Shown: in pieces, positions 11,259-22,889 of the stretch | Layout of the letters: each line of letters starts with the position of its first letter | Position numbering within the stretch: the first letter of the stretch is position 1 | Assembly: GCA_049999765.1 (NCBI GenBank) | Contig: JBNGIQ010008568.1 | Coordinates: 1-64,000 of the forward strand | DNA from: Phaeoceros laevis | Lineage: Eukaryota > Anthocerotophyta > Anthocerotopsida > Notothyladales | Length of the DNA stretch: 64,000 nt | Direction: 5' to 3' | Translations under genes and position numbers: made by a program | Notes under the pieces: generated by a model | Database searches by the model: none | Seen by the model: the letters and a program-made list of their open reading frames with translations, nothing else | Told to the model about the DNA's origin: nothing

Positions 11259-11815
11259 GGGTCCTTGCAGGGTACAATAGGTCGTTTGTCGGTGTTCACC
11301 CCCCCTTATCTATGGTTTTTTAAACTTTGACCGCCTCGGAATGGCATTTGGCAAATCCAAAAGTGGCAAAAAACGGCACGGTTGTATTCACCTTGTTGAG
11401 AGGATTTCGAATCTGTAAGAATATTTTATAGTAAACACGTGTCCAAAAGGTATTAACAAAAACGGGATGGAAGTAGAAGTGTCCACCCCTTAGCTAGGAG
11501 TACTTTTAAGTACTTTTATCCATTTACTGATTCTATTTTTTTGCCCACAAAGTATAAGAAACATGCATCATAGGTTTATGTCATTTTTGTTATAAAATAA
11601 TGAAGTTTAGTTCTCTAGGTTCTAAGTACTTGAAGAACTTTATTATCCCAAAATTGAAAAAAATAGGTTTTTCTGAAATTTTCTTATTGATCTCTACCCC
11701 GATATGCTATAATTTATATCTTTTGGATTGTTCTTGAAGGAGATCTGTGCATTTTTTCTAAGTCTAGTCCTGCAAGAACCGCCCAAAATCGACCTAGTGT
11801 AGCATGCAAGGGCCC
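11259..11815. mobile_element. Non-autonomous DNA transposon (MITE-like) inserted in LINE
   Basis: Inverted termini of about 30 bp: the left end GGGTCCTTGCAGGGTACA at 11259 matches the reverse complement of the right end, GGGCCCTTGCATGCTACA, ending at 11815. Both continue into TAGGTCG. The 557-bp interior is AT-rich and has no coding capacity. AAA on both sides may be a 3-bp target duplication. It interrupts the LINE reading. A fragment of the same terminus is at 1249-1264. Confidence 0.65.
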
Positions 11816-11828
11816 AAACGCTATGCAG

Positions 11829-12228
11829 NNNNNNNNNNNNNNNNNNNNNNNNNNNNNNNNNNNNNNNNNNNNNNNNNNNNNNNNNNNNNNNNNNNNNNNN
11901 NNNNNNNNNNNNNNNNNNNNNNNNNNNNNNNNNNNNNNNNNNNNNNNNNNNNNNNNNNNNNNNNNNNNNNNNNNNNNNNNNNNNNNNNNNNNNNNNNNNN
12001 NNNNNNNNNNNNNNNNNNNNNNNNNNNNNNNNNNNNNNNNNNNNNNNNNNNNNNNNNNNNNNNNNNNNNNNNNNNNNNNNNNNNNNNNNNNNNNNNNNNN
12101 NNNNNNNNNNNNNNNNNNNNNNNNNNNNNNNNNNNNNNNNNNNNNNNNNNNNNNNNNNNNNNNNNNNNNNNNNNNNNNNNNNNNNNNNNNNNNNNNNNNN
12201 NNNNNNNNNNNNNNNNNNNNNNNNNNNN
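11829..12228. other. Assembly gap (400 N)
   Basis: Run of 400 N between the MITE-like element and the LINE RT piece. ORFs called across it are artefacts. Confidence 0.99.
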
Positions 12229-12418
12229 ACGTTCTCGACTCAGCAGAAGCCCTATGAACGGTTTGCAAGTAGGGTAGACCTGCGTCAAGTCTATCCTGTA
12301 GGGATTGAATATACAAGTAGAAGAGAAGTGGGCTCAGGGAGCAACCTTGTTTGACTCCTGCTATAGATGCGAAGGGCGTTAATAGTGTCTCCAAATTAAC
12401 AGCAATATTCTCCACCAA
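12229..12418 (-). pseudogene. LINE reverse-transcriptase fragment
   Basis: About 63 residues on the minus strand contain the LINE RT motif GVKQGCSLSPLLFYLYI, the block just before the catalytic YADD box. It ends in the N gap. With 10578-11245 it forms one split LINE. Confidence 0.75.
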
Positions 12419-12860
12419 ATGGCAACTCTTTAAAAAAAAGTGGTGCCAAATTCACGTCGGTAAAAAAAAAGTGCATATTTCAAGTTCAAGAATGAAATGA
12501 TGGATTTTTTGTGGTTTTACAAACTGTTTTTCAAAAGTACTGTTTTGGTGTTCTTTACGTGGCATTGCCCCTTTTTTTTTAGCGAAACACGGCACATTTA
12601 CTAGTAAAAAAATAATTTACAAACACTTCTCATAGAAGTGTTGCCTCTTTTTAAAAGATTTTTGGCGTAGTTGTTTTTGAGAAAGAGCTGTTTTTTTGTG
12701 CAATTTAAGTACTTTTTGTGCACCGGATGTCCTGCACACTACACCGGATGTCCGGCACATTTGTCGTGGGCCAACCGCACATTGCATGTTTTCATTTGCA
12801 TTACAGATTGTACCCTACTTTACTTTTCATCAAAAAATCTATACACCTCAAAAATGTTGC
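12419..12860. other. Intergenic, no gene seen
   Basis: T-rich sequence with a short CACCGGATGTCC duplication near 12720-12755. Nothing coding is supported. Confidence 0.5.
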
Positions 12861-12862
12861 AT

Positions 12863-13290
12863 CCACCATCCAGATGCTTTGCTCCGTATGTAGAAAGAGC
12901 GACGTTGACATCGTGGCTATTTCTACATATGCAAAAAAATACCTATACTACCAAAACTTTACATATACTTTCTGTTTCATGTCCTTCCTGATAATATGCG
13001 GAGGATTATGAAAAAGTAGTATCAGCTCCATCACGCGTCTCTATTAGCGGTGCTTGCTGGCCTCGCTTGCCCTGCTTGCCCAATGTAGCATTCACTATCC
13101 AGACGTGTTGCACTGTATGTAGAAAGAGTGACGTTGACATCGTTGTTATTTCTACATATGCAAAAAATACCTATACTAACAAAACTTTACATGTACTAGA
13201 CGTTTCATGTCCATGCCGATAATATGCCGAGGATTATGAAATAGTAGTACACGCTCCATTACGCGTCTCCATTTGCCGTGATTGCTTCCA
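12863..13290. repeat. About 229-bp tandem duplication
   Basis: Two diverged units start at about 12863 (CACCATCCAGATG) and 13092 (CACTATCCAGACG). Both contain GACGTTGACATCGT, ATTTCTACATATGCAAAAAA, ATAATATGC and GCTCCAT-ACGCGTCTC in the same order. No ORF is shared. Confidence 0.85.
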
Positions 13291-13324
13291 CTGCTTGCCC
13301 CCCACCCCTGCTTGATTCACCTCT

Positions 13325-13606
13325 TTCTTTGATAGTTTTTAGTTTCTTTTAGGATTCTCGCAAGCCAACCACAACATCTTTTACACCTGCATAAAACTTC
13401 ATTCATTCATTCAAAGGTGTAAAAGTGGTCTCCCTAGTTCACCCTGGGAACCGAGCAAGGTGGGTGACCGGCGGCAGAATTTTAAAGAAACTAAAAACTC
13501 TTGTACTTGCCCGCATGCGGGTGCCCCAACAAGGGCAAGGGGGGACCATGAGAGGGACCGTCACCCTCCTCAAATATACTCAAATATACACACACACACA
13601 CACCTC
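13325..13606 (+). repeat. Folded repeat family S, copy 1
   Basis: Shares an ordered set of blocks with 20905-21155: CGCAAGCCAACCA, CCCTAGTTCA, CCTGGGA, CGGCGGCA, GGGCAAGGGGGGA, ACCGTC and CCTCAAATA, ending in (CA)n. An outer 16-bp perfect stem pairs 13334-13349 with 13484-13499, and an inner 11-bp stem pairs 13378-13388 with 13415-13425. The stem sequences differ from those of copy 2, although both fold. GCCC-CAACAA-GGGC forms a further hairpin. CACCTCT occurs on both sides and may be a target duplication. Function is unknown; a non-coding mobile element or RNA is possible. Confidence 0.75.
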
Positions 13607-13615
13607 TATGCCAAG

Positions 13616-13895
13616 TGCTATGAAGCGCAGGGAAGTTGAATATGCATGGAGGTTCAGGATCTTCATCGGATAGCAACCTGTCCACCTCGTACGCATCCAG
13701 CTCTTCCTCTCTATTACTTGATTCTGGGTCATTGCAATCAGATGTATTGATTTGCTGACTGCTATGGCCATCCGGTTCTCTCTCCACTGGACCATTACCC
13801 TCTTCGTTGTTTGGGTCAACTCTATGCTCGAAAAGCTTGCACTGTATTAAGCTTGCTGTTCCATTCTTTCGAGGTATGATGCCCATCGTTATCAA
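13616..13895 (-). CDS. Hypothetical acidic ORF, possible 3' exon
   Basis: An acidic, Asn/Glu-rich reading on the minus strand (VDPNNEEGNGPVEREPDG, EEELDAYEVDRLLSDEDPEPP) just downstream of the 13927-14355 ORF. It may be a later exon of the same gene. It runs into the family S repeat. I do not recognise it. Confidence 0.3.
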
Positions 13896-13926
13896 CTGAA
13901 ACTCGTGCCAAGATCTTTGGGCTATC

Positions 13927-14355
13927 TTATCCTAACCCAAGGTCTTGAAGATCTAGAGCAAAACCATGTTGTGCTCCTTGTGTGCCCTTTCTTTTTCCCT
14001 TTCCGCGCGCTCTTCCTTTTTTTCTTCTCCTACTGGGTGAAGCTCGCTTGTCCTCTGAATCAATCTCTACTTGAATGAGAGCAGACGTGTACTTGCCTTC
14101 AAGTGCATTAGTGTTTTTTGTACGCCACCAATGCACTTTGATGTGAGGGCTATCGTTTCCTTGCACCACCTCAACCACCTTTGCAACCCAAAATGGTCTT
14201 TTATCAATGTCCCTTGCCGCTAGAACGGCAACCATATCACCTTCTTTTATCTCATTCACATCTTCATTGAGTTGCTCTTTTTCCCTTGCTTGCCTTTCAA
14301 CCGTTTTCCTTGGCCCAGTGTGCATCTCTCTCTCCTCTCCTAATACGGACCTCAC
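13927..14355 (-). CDS. Hypothetical protein with Tudor/BAH-like segment
   Basis: A 142-codon ORF. The middle reads EGDMVAVLAARDIDKRPFWVAK, VVEVVQGN and IKVHWW, a layout resembling small beta-barrel (Tudor, chromo-barrel or BAH-edge) modules in which W/F residues close the barrel. The C-terminus is very basic (SRRRKKGRARGKGKRKG), suggesting nucleic-acid binding or nuclear targeting. Such ORFs are often transposon-derived in large plant genomes. Both domain and function are inference; only the composition is seen directly. Confidence 0.4.
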   Translation of the reverse strand: MRSVLGEEREMHTGPRKTVERQAREKEQLNEDVNEIKEGDMVAVLAARDIDKRPFWVAKVVEVVQGNDSPHIKVHWWRTKNTNALEGKYTSALIQVEIDSEDKRASPSRRRKKGRARGKGKRKGTQGAQHGFALDLQDLGLG

Positions 14356-15470
14356 AAGGTCTCCTTAGAAACAGAGACTATCCTTGATCTCTAAAAATAA
14401 ATGCAAAAAACAGTCCCCAATAAATTGCTTCTGCCCATTTTTGGCGTTTTTTTTTGCAGCGGTGTGCTAAAAGCGCATCGACGCGTTACGGTATGCTTTA
14501 TGTAGCCCTAAATGCAAAAAAAACCTTATTGATCGAAAATATATAGAACATGACTACATCGTAACTTGGAAAGTTGCATAATGACGGGAAATTCATCGCT
14601 GTCACCACCTGCTGAACCGTTAACCTCCTCAAACACACACACACTCGTGTTCTTTGACGAGTGTCCGTGTGTTGCTAGCATGTGTGTATAACAAATGTCA
14701 AAAGGATTTTTGGAGGCAATGACATTTTTGCTAATGTTGGGAGCCAACATGCATTATTCCATAGACAGATACATCAGTACACATGGGTTGAACTCAGATG
14801 ACATAGCAACAAAGGGTAAAGGTGCGCACTTACTTTCCAGGTCATCGTGAAAGGGTTTTTTTTTTAAAAATTGCATAATGCCGAGTCTTTACATTTTTTT
14901 TGTATACAAGTACACAGCAACGAAAGGGTGTTGGTCCGGTAACGGGGCGTAAATAACCTGGTACAGTTCCATGATGCCTGATGCATTGCTTTTTTGCGTT
15001 CTGGCTGTGTTTCGTTTTTACTTTTGCTGAACAGTTAACACATGCTTTCTTACGCTTGGTAATGGCTGTTATGTGGTAAACCTGCTGGGAACCTGCTGGA
15101 TACTGTGCTAGCAACATGTGGGAACGGCATGGTCAAGCTTGTGCCAGCAATGCTGGCCCTATAACTGATACCCGGCACATGTTCCAAGTTGCCACTATTT
15201 CTGGTGGCTGTCGCCAATGTTCTAATGATAGTCACTGTTTCTAAAAGGGCACTTTAGCCTCGACGACTTTCCAGGCCTAACAGAACAGATGGCCAACAGA
15301 GAATGACTACAATGACACAGCCAGATACATGAGGATCCCATGAGGACATGCAGCATTATATCCGCATAACCATTTCAAGGTCTAGGAAGATTTTAGGCTA
15401 TGGAAGCTTTTTCTGTGACCACCGATTAGATCTTTCAAAATTTGCAGTCTCCCGCCAAAGGTTTGACACC
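14356..15470. other. Intergenic, no gene seen
   Basis: AT-rich, with homopolymer runs and no recognisable coding or repeat structure beyond short CA tracts near 14630. Confidence 0.5.
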
Positions 15471-16190
15471 TGCAAGCAATTATTACTTTGTCTACTATCT
15501 CTCTCCTTCTCACTATGCTTTGCTTACAACCCCACACTATTTAGATCCACATCCTGCATTGAATTTTCTCACCTCTTGGTGCAACCGCTCGTTGCAGCCT
15601 CCATTCCCTTGGCCTTACTGATCCTTCAGGGTCATCCAGTACTTGTGCACATCCTAGGCAAGTACTGCTGGCCCTTGGGTCAATTGTCATTTGTCATCTG
15701 CAGCTAGCACACTGCACTTTGAGTTGCTACCCACCGACCAATCTGCTTTTGTCACCCTTCGTGCTACGCAAATCCCAGTTCATATCAGCCCTTCGTGGCC
15801 CCTGGCTTGTGGTGGGGCATAGGACCTGTCCCCAGTCAACAGCTATCTCTGTTTCCTCTAACGGTGACTACCAAGGCATTCTACCTGGTGACAGGACGAA
15901 GGATCACTGTCAGTCGTGCCACTGAAACTTGCAGCATTGACACTGCAGCCCCTGCAGCTCTCACCATGTCACAGGAACAGGTTTTTCTAAGCACTTTACC
16001 CTTACAAGTTTTCTCGGGATGCTGTAGATTCCACTGTCCATTTTTTGATTGCTGGACGACTTTGTATGTGTTTGAAACAATGATGTTTGCAGCCTTGCTT
16101 GTTGATACATTTGCTTGCATAACATACAAAACTTGTTAGCAAAAACCTGCTCTGTACTTGCTATGCTGGAGCTGCCTGATAAATAATGAG
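15471..16190. other. Pyrimidine-rich segment upstream of family R copy 1
   Basis: CT-rich sequence (about 15480-15760). Similar CT-rich stretches lie upstream of the family R hairpins at 17700-18130, 21720-22330 and 28380-28720, suggesting that the repeated unit is larger than the hairpins alone. Confidence 0.4.
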
Positions 16191-16199
16191 TTAGGTTTT

Positions 16200-16905
16200 A
16201 ACATGGAGCATGAGGCCTTGCAGAACTCAGATCTACTAAGAGCTGCCAGAAATCTGAGCAATGATCCTCTTTTGGTACTGAGGAAGGAGGAGGGGAGCCC
16301 TGCACTCACCTCGCAGGGGTCTGCATGGTCTCTAAGGCAGTCTTTGGGAAGGACTGGTGCCCCCATTCCTGATCACTGGCCAATGCTCAATAGAACTGCT
16401 TTTGCTTGCATAATGTCGATTGGGTCAATGGCATGATGACAGCACCTGCACAAATAGTGCACGTTGCCAGCATACATCGCCAGATAGCAAGTACGAAACT
16501 GAAAGTCATTTTCAGTCAAGTACACTTACACTTGTGAGCTGGAATAAGGTGATGTTGCCCAAAGCTGTGGGAATAAGACGTTTTCTGGAAACCCTTGCTG
16601 TCGTTTCTGAAGCCCTGCAATAGTTGGAATCATCTTTGCAAGCTGTGCTACGTGACCAACTGCCATTTCCTGCTGGGATTGCCAAAAAACCATGCGGGAA
16701 GAATAGTTGATTGCTTTTTTGAACACATCTTGACAATATCTCAAACTTTGGGACGGTCAAACCAAACACGTCTTCCTGTCCTGCCCGTCGTCAGGCGGAT
16801 CACAGTTGCTAGGTCCCTATCCAGGGCAATAGAGACATCTCATCCAGTTTTTATGAAACTGTATGTGTGTCACACAAAGAACACACACCTGGTGTTCCCG
16901 GGTTG
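16200..16905 (+). repeat. Folded repeat family R, copy 1
   Basis: Three hairpins in order. Stem 1 pairs CTCAGAT (16226-16232) with ATCTGAG (16252-16258). Stem 2 is TCCTC/GAGGA around 16265-16285. Stem 3 pairs CCCTGC (16298-16303) with GCAGGG (16313-16318) around an ACTCACC loop. About 550 bp later, GGGCAAT, CAGTTT-AAACTG and TATGTGTGTCAC with ACACACACC close the unit, as in copy 4. No protein is evident. On the opposite strand the loop reads as a GTGAGT splice donor, so an intronic origin is an alternative. Confidence 0.65.
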
Positions 16906-18424
16906 TGCGTGTGTGTTATGATGATATTGTGTGTCATATCTTTGATGCTTCAGTTTTATATTGCTAAGTTTCGATGAATCTTGGGCTGCCCACTTTCATA
17001 AGTAGTAGTGCTCCCCTATAGAGCCTACCTTGAATTACCATTGTTCAGCTTTCATTTGTTATCTGAAAATGTTACAACTGATGGTAAAGCCTGCTGGCAG
17101 ACTTTGTGCTATAACACTATAGCTGACTCCAGCAACCGAGCCATTTATTGGACTTGTAAATACTGTGCGAAGTGGTCAACCGGTAAGCCCGTTTAACTTA
17201 TCAGGCTTGTTGCTTTTTGCTGTTTTACCTGCCTACAATAGAAGGGTAAAAGGCGCTTTCCAAAAAGCTACAGGCATGACAGCCGATACCACCTTCCGTG
17301 CGTAAGCCGCCAAAGGCATTTTTTCTTGCTTTATATCTGATGTGCTGGATATGTGGCTTGCCATTTGTGGTGATCAGAGGTACAGCTCATGCTGGAAAGA
17401 ATCTACATTTATCAGCTACCACGCCGCTAGGCTGCTGACTGCCAGTACTTAACCATTTCCAGGGCACAGTCCCAAAATGGTGCAGTTATAATTTGGTATG
17501 CATTGATGAACAGCCAGGAATGGAAGCATTTTCCAGAAACTTCTCTTTTCACCAAGAGGTTGAGGTCAATCAGTAAACCGTCTCTTCGGCTGATGCCCAA
17601 ATATGGAGATGAAGGAAAATGCTCGACTTTATGAGTTTCTATTTCTGGGGGTATCCTCCAATGGACAGCCGCTACACTTGTCAGCTGGTTCTCAATCATG
17701 TTGCTGTCACATGGCTTGGTCTACCCATTGTAACCCTATCTATCTATCCCCATACCCATCTGCATCTCTCATCTAACATCTATATAAACACCCCTGTGGC
17801 ATTGCTACACACCATTTTGTCACCTCTCTTTCAGCGTTTGCCTCCCTTCCGCTCATTATACCCTACCAAGTCCTCTTTCGGCTTGTCGCCTGCTCCTACT
17901 AGTAGCAGTTTCTGCATCCTGGCCCTCACTTACTGCCTCCATGCCTCTGTTGTCATGCCGCTAGCTCCGGCTAGTAGTTGCTAGTACCTATGCTTGTCAC
18001 ACCCTGTTACTGATGCCCTATTTCCCTGTTATCACCCCTCTGGTCTCTCTCAATCATCAGCCCCTCGGCTTGCACAGTTTTTTGCTTCCTGCCACTTTAC
18101 AAAAATCCTGCTGAGCCTCCCGGCTTCTTGATAGTGCCCCTGCTTAACCTACAGCCCATTACAGCTACATGTCTCAGTCAATGGCTAACAGCCCTGCACA
18201 TCAGGTCAGAGTTTGGTAACACATACTTACGTCCATGATTTTTTGAACTACCTGCTTGTTGCTAGTTTCTCTTGTACATGCTCTTCCTTGAATAAAAGTT
18301 GTGTTGTACATTTCGACCTTGCCGTTTGCACATTTCGCATACAGTTGATGAACCTGGTTCCTGTTGCATGCTTTAGAGTTCTGTATCTGGTAGAAATGTT
18401 AGCTGGTTCTGATATAGTTTGCTG
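16906..18424. other. Intergenic, no gene seen
   Basis: No supportable gene. A TATA-like CTATATAAACACCCC near 17778 precedes a CT-rich stretch (17800-18130), a layout also seen near 21705. Confidence 0.45.
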
Positions 18425-19350
18425 TTGAGATCTAAGTGTCGATGCACAGACCCTGCGGCCTTGGATCTGCGAATGGACCACCAGAAATCCAAGCAAGGAC
18501 GTTTCTTTGGCACTGATGAAGGGGAAACTGAGGCTTGTACTTACCATACAATGCGTCCGCCTCGTCTTGAAAGCTGTTTGTAGCAAGGGGACTGGTGAAA
18601 GCCCTTGCCGGACATGCTTGCGCATCAAATGTCTTTTGAAGTCTTGATTGTAGCCTGGTAGATATGGACCCCTGCATGTTTCATGGCTCACAACATTAGA
18701 TACAGTCTTCTGACTGTCCTCTACATGTTGGCTCAAGCCTATAGCAAGGACAAAGGTGTTTGAATACCTTATTATGCATTTCATTCTGTCTGGCGAAATC
18801 CTTGCTGCATATACGATTGTCTTGCATATGCTGCTTTATAAATTCGTCCCTTGCACCACTTCTCTATGTCGACTTGATTCAGTTCGCTATCCTTCAGTAA
18901 ACAACCGGGCTTTGGTGCTGTTGCATTTCCGATGCACCTGCACACAACGTGCAGATACCATAAAATACTCTATGGTGTTCCCTTGACCTGGCTTAAAAAC
19001 AGGCCTAACTAGCTTCGTAACGCCGCTATTGTATTCTGAAACAGCGGCGATGCTCCAATATTATGCTGTGAGCTAGTTGCTTTACCAGACTAGGGCAACT
19101 GCCCATGGTAGTTCCAAAAAACGGTTGAGATTCGCTTTCGTTCGACTCCTCGATAGTCTGGTCTGCAAAAACGTCAAGCAAATGCTACGTTACTTCAAGC
19201 CCTTGTATTCGTCACATACCTCGCATGGCCTTGCTATCTTTTACAGTGTCCAAGGCACAGGTCCTCCTCGAGGGGCAATGTCTTGCATTCTGTTTTATGT
19301 TTAAACGTAAAAAGTATGTATGTATGTCACGGGAGCACACACACCTGCAG
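18425..19350 (+). repeat. Folded repeat family R, copy 2
   Basis: Stem 1 pairs CTTGGAT (18460-18466) with ATCCAAG (18487-18493). GGCACTGATGAAGG follows. Stem 3 pairs TTGTA (18535-18539) with TACAA (18547-18551) around CTTACCA. GGACTGGTG follows, as in copies 1 and 4. The 3' part near 19270-19340 has GAGGGGCAATGT, a TTTTA-GTTTAAAC-TAAAA hairpin and TATGTATGTATGTCAC. Confidence 0.65.
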
Positions 19351-19489
19351 CACTGGACAACCAGTGTAATACGCTGAGCTCTATCCCTCACTTCACATCT
19401 AACCTACGAGGCCGAATGCACCTGCAACACTGGACGACCGGTGCTGCCAAAAATTCTCCTGCATGCGCCTACAATGAAGGCGTTCTATA

Positions 19490-20353
19490 TAACCACATTC
19501 TTTGTGTTCATGCTGTCAAAAATCTGGCGTGCATCTTCTAGCTCACCACATTTTGCATACATGTTCACCAGGCAGTTGCCCACCACTACATCATCCAGCA
19601 GGCCTCTTTTGACAATCTATGAGTGTAGCTCCTTGTCCTTCCGCAATGCACCAATGCTTGCAAGTTTACGCCTTCAAAAGCCAAATAAAAGTAACATGGT
19701 TAGCCAGAATGAGGCCCGCCTTCTCCATTTGTCCATACACAACAAGCACCTCTTGGCCGAGTCCTTGCTGTGCATACCTAGCGATTAGCGTTGTCCATGT
19801 CACCACATCCTTTGTGTCCATGCTGTCAAAAACCTAGCGTGCACCTTCTAGCTCACCACATTTTGCATACCCAGCTATCAGGGCATTCCATGTCACCACA
19901 TTATTTGTGGCCTTGCTGTCAAAAACCTGGCGTGTATCTTTCAATTCGCCACATATTGCATACATGTGAACCAAGCAGTTGCCAACAAACAGGTCAAAAG
20001 AATTGCCACTGTGCAACACATCAAAGTCCACTTTTCTGCCAGATTCCAAGTCGGCGGCAAACGCACAAGCTTGAAGGGCAGCTACAAAGATGTAATCATT
20101 TGCATTCACTCTTGACCTACGCATCTCTCCCGGTAAAGTCCTTCGGTTTTCCATGCTTAGCAGGTGCAGAGATTATGGAAAACCACATGAAGACATTCGG
20201 TTTCCCTACCCTATTGAACACATCCATGGCCTCCTGTAGCCTACCTCCACATGCATACATGCGCAAGAGATGGTTTCCCAAAAATGCGTTGGATCCGTAC
20301 CCAAGATTGACAGTGAGTCTCAGGTCATCAAGTCGTTGCCCCAACACCAACAT
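19490..20353 (-). pseudogene. PPR pseudogene, several repeats
   Basis: The minus strand carries successive PPR motifs with family hallmarks: GSNAFLGNHLLRMYACGG, DVFNRVGKPNVFMW, then FVAALQACA, LFVGNCLVHMYAICGELKD, NNVVTWNALIAGYAKCGELEGAR. Further left is another copy of the shard seen at 268-596. The block with CTCACCACATTTTGCATAC occurs twice (about 19544 and 19853), pointing to an internal duplication. Frameshifts separate the pieces and no E/DYW end or start is present. It is a decayed PLS-type organellar RNA-binding gene. Confidence 0.8.
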
Positions 20354-20499
20354 GTCTATCTTACAAGGTTGGCCTCAAGCGGTTGCACCATTTCCTTCAT
20401 CACAGCCACAAATGATACCTAACAACCTCTTACGTCCTTGGTCAACATCCCACCTTCATAGCTTCAGATGTATTGGCATGGTACAGTCATGCACGATAT

Positions 20500-20640
20500 A
20501 GTCAGTCCAGACCTACAGAACTAGCCATGAACAGTCCACGTTACCACATCAATTTGTAAATTTCTGATACCACATCAGGTTGTAAATTTCTACCTGTAGA
20601 ACTGGCTATGAGCAGTCCACGATACCACATCACATGCTAC
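20500..20640. repeat. Short duplicated segment
   Basis: Two near copies of CCTACAGAACTAGCCATGA / CCTGTAGAACTGGCTATGA followed by CAGTCCACG-TACCACATCA, with TTGTAAATTTCT between them, also duplicated. Confidence 0.6.
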
Positions 20641-20904
20641 TGATGAAGACATAAATTCGTAACATTGTCAACACGCAGCCACTTCAATATTTCCAAAATG
20701 TTATGCCTGATAACATTCATTGAAGCACGCATGCTTTCAAATGCAGTGCCAAAGCGCAGGCGCTCTCGTTTTCAATACTAAACATCCATACTCATACTCC
20801 AAGAGATTGTCCATATTCTTTCACATATTCTTTCAGTCAAACATATTCATTATTGTAAAAGGAACATAATAGTACAAATGTTTGAGTTCTGAATAGTTCA
20901 ATGA

Positions 20905-21155
20905 GATAATGATAAAGTTTATTTCAATGACGGCATCGCAAGCCAACCATAGCTAAGCCATCCTCTCACTTTAGAGAATGATGGTGGCTACCCTAGTTCA
21001 ACCTGGGAGCCAGGCACAATGGGATGATCGGCGGCATGCAATATTGAAATAAACTTTCATGTACCCGTTAGCCGACGGGTGCCCGCTTATGGGCAAGGGG
21101 GGGATCCTCAATGGAACCGTCCAACCACCTCAAATAACACACACACACACACATA
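20905..21155 (+). repeat. Folded repeat family S, copy 2
   Basis: Same block order as 13325-13606. The outer 15-bp perfect stem pairs 20914-20928 with 21043-21057. The inner stem pairs CCATC (20958-20962) with GATGG (20980-20984) plus TCTC/GAGA. ACCCG/CGGGT and GCCC-GCTTAT-GGGC hairpins follow, then (AC)n. Stem sequences differ from copy 1, while loops such as CGCAAGCCAACCA are kept. Confidence 0.75.
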
Positions 21156-22889
21156 TACTGCATTTGCAGTATGTATGTGTTGTGTGTTACAACAAGTATG
21201 TATGTTTTATTTTGAAAGACATGACCTTGTCTTGATTCATACATTGGTGATGGCTTTTAAAGGACACGACCTGCCCTTAGACACTGGTCATGTGTCTAAA
21301 ATACATGTCCAAATAACAGTTGACTGCTGTTTTTCAGTCTTACAGGTATTTTAAAGTATCTTCTCAAATGTTTGGAGCCTTCTAGAAAAGCCGGGATGAC
21401 TGCCCACTTGAGGTCTTTTACCATGATGACAGGCTTTTTACCAACATGCTAAGAATGGTGCAAGTGCGATATTCTGTACTAAAAAGCCTGCCAAGACCTG
21501 GCGCCTAATTTGCCCACCCACCTTTGCATTCAATGCAGCTTTCCTGTGACGGTTATCCAGTATACAGAAGGCAGGCTAGTTTAGCAGCCACATTGCTTAG
21601 AATTCTCACACTACCTTGTTTCCTGCGCCTTCACTATCAATAGACTTTTTGTAACCAAGTCTTACTCCAATCGTACTGCCGAGTCTTTATTACACAATGT
21701 CAAGAAGATCTATATAAGCAGGGGTCATAGCAGCCAGTTGTGCCCTCGTTGTCTCATTGTCATTTGCCTTCTACCTCAATCTCCTTCTGACTCCTTCTCC
21801 TTCGTGTCTTTCACATACCTCCTGTCTACAGCAAGCCTGTGTCATTTCCTAAGTCCTCTGCAAAAAACTTCTCTACTGAACCTAGCTGAGTGCTTACCTT
21901 CTTGTCTCCAACTGCTCCTGCCTTTATACCGTAGTTTCTTGCTGCCTCCTTCCCCTTCGTGTTTTATCACATCCCTGCAGCAAACCTGAGTCATTTCTAA
22001 AGCCCTATGCAAAGGAGTTCTCTACTACACCTGTTTGAAGGCCTACCTTCGTCTGCTTGACCTACTTCCTCAGTTCAAGCCTGCTCTTGACCTCCTCCCT
22101 TTTGGTCTTCCTCTATTCCAGGCTTCCTCTCATACCTGCAGACAAGTGCGAGTCAACAACCTTCTTTCTGTAACATTTTCTCTGCCGAGTTGGTCTTGGA
22201 TACCCACCTGTGCTCACTACGCACACCTACCTCCTGCTCTCGTGTCTACTGCCGTGAAATTCTATTGTCCGTACCGGTTGCAGCTAGCAGCCCTAGCTTC
22301 CCAACTGCCAGCCTGAGCTCTCCCTGCCTGCAGCCTTTTTTGTGAACATTGCGTTCCAGCAAGTGGCTTTCTCGGACAGAGGAAAAACTTGGATTTGAGT
22401 GATAAGCAAGGATGTCCTAGCAGTCACCACAACCGATGTCACAGGTGGTAATCTACATACCTAGTGTTTTGCGCAAAATGCCTGCTCAGTTCCATTGTTT
22501 TAGCGTGAAGAATACTAGAATGCCTTTGATGCCTCACCTGCTGTGCAACGCATTGTCTGCAAGACGATATGATTGGTATACTGAGTGCCTGGCGGCTTTG
22601 TTCTCCTTTGCCAAATACGTCCTCGTATAGACTGTTCAGTCTGAAAAATGAGTAGAGGCTGCTACATGAGGTGAGCTGATGCCTGGCCTGAAATCATGTT
22701 TGCCCGTCAAATGATGATTGCCTGGAATGGCCGCATACTTTGTATCATTGCCTGATGAGTGCATTGCCTGACTGGAGCATGTATATGTCTGCAATGTTCG
22801 GCTATGCAGTAGACGTCCCCCTCAAATACCGTCCCTAGTATGCGATAGGAATTAGCTTAGTACTTTGACTAACATCACTGATCTACTAT
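21156..22889. other. Intergenic, no gene seen
   Basis: A TATA-like CTATATAAGCAGGGG near 21709 precedes a CT-rich stretch (21720-22330). ORFs here are composition artefacts of the pyrimidine-rich strand. Confidence 0.45.
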
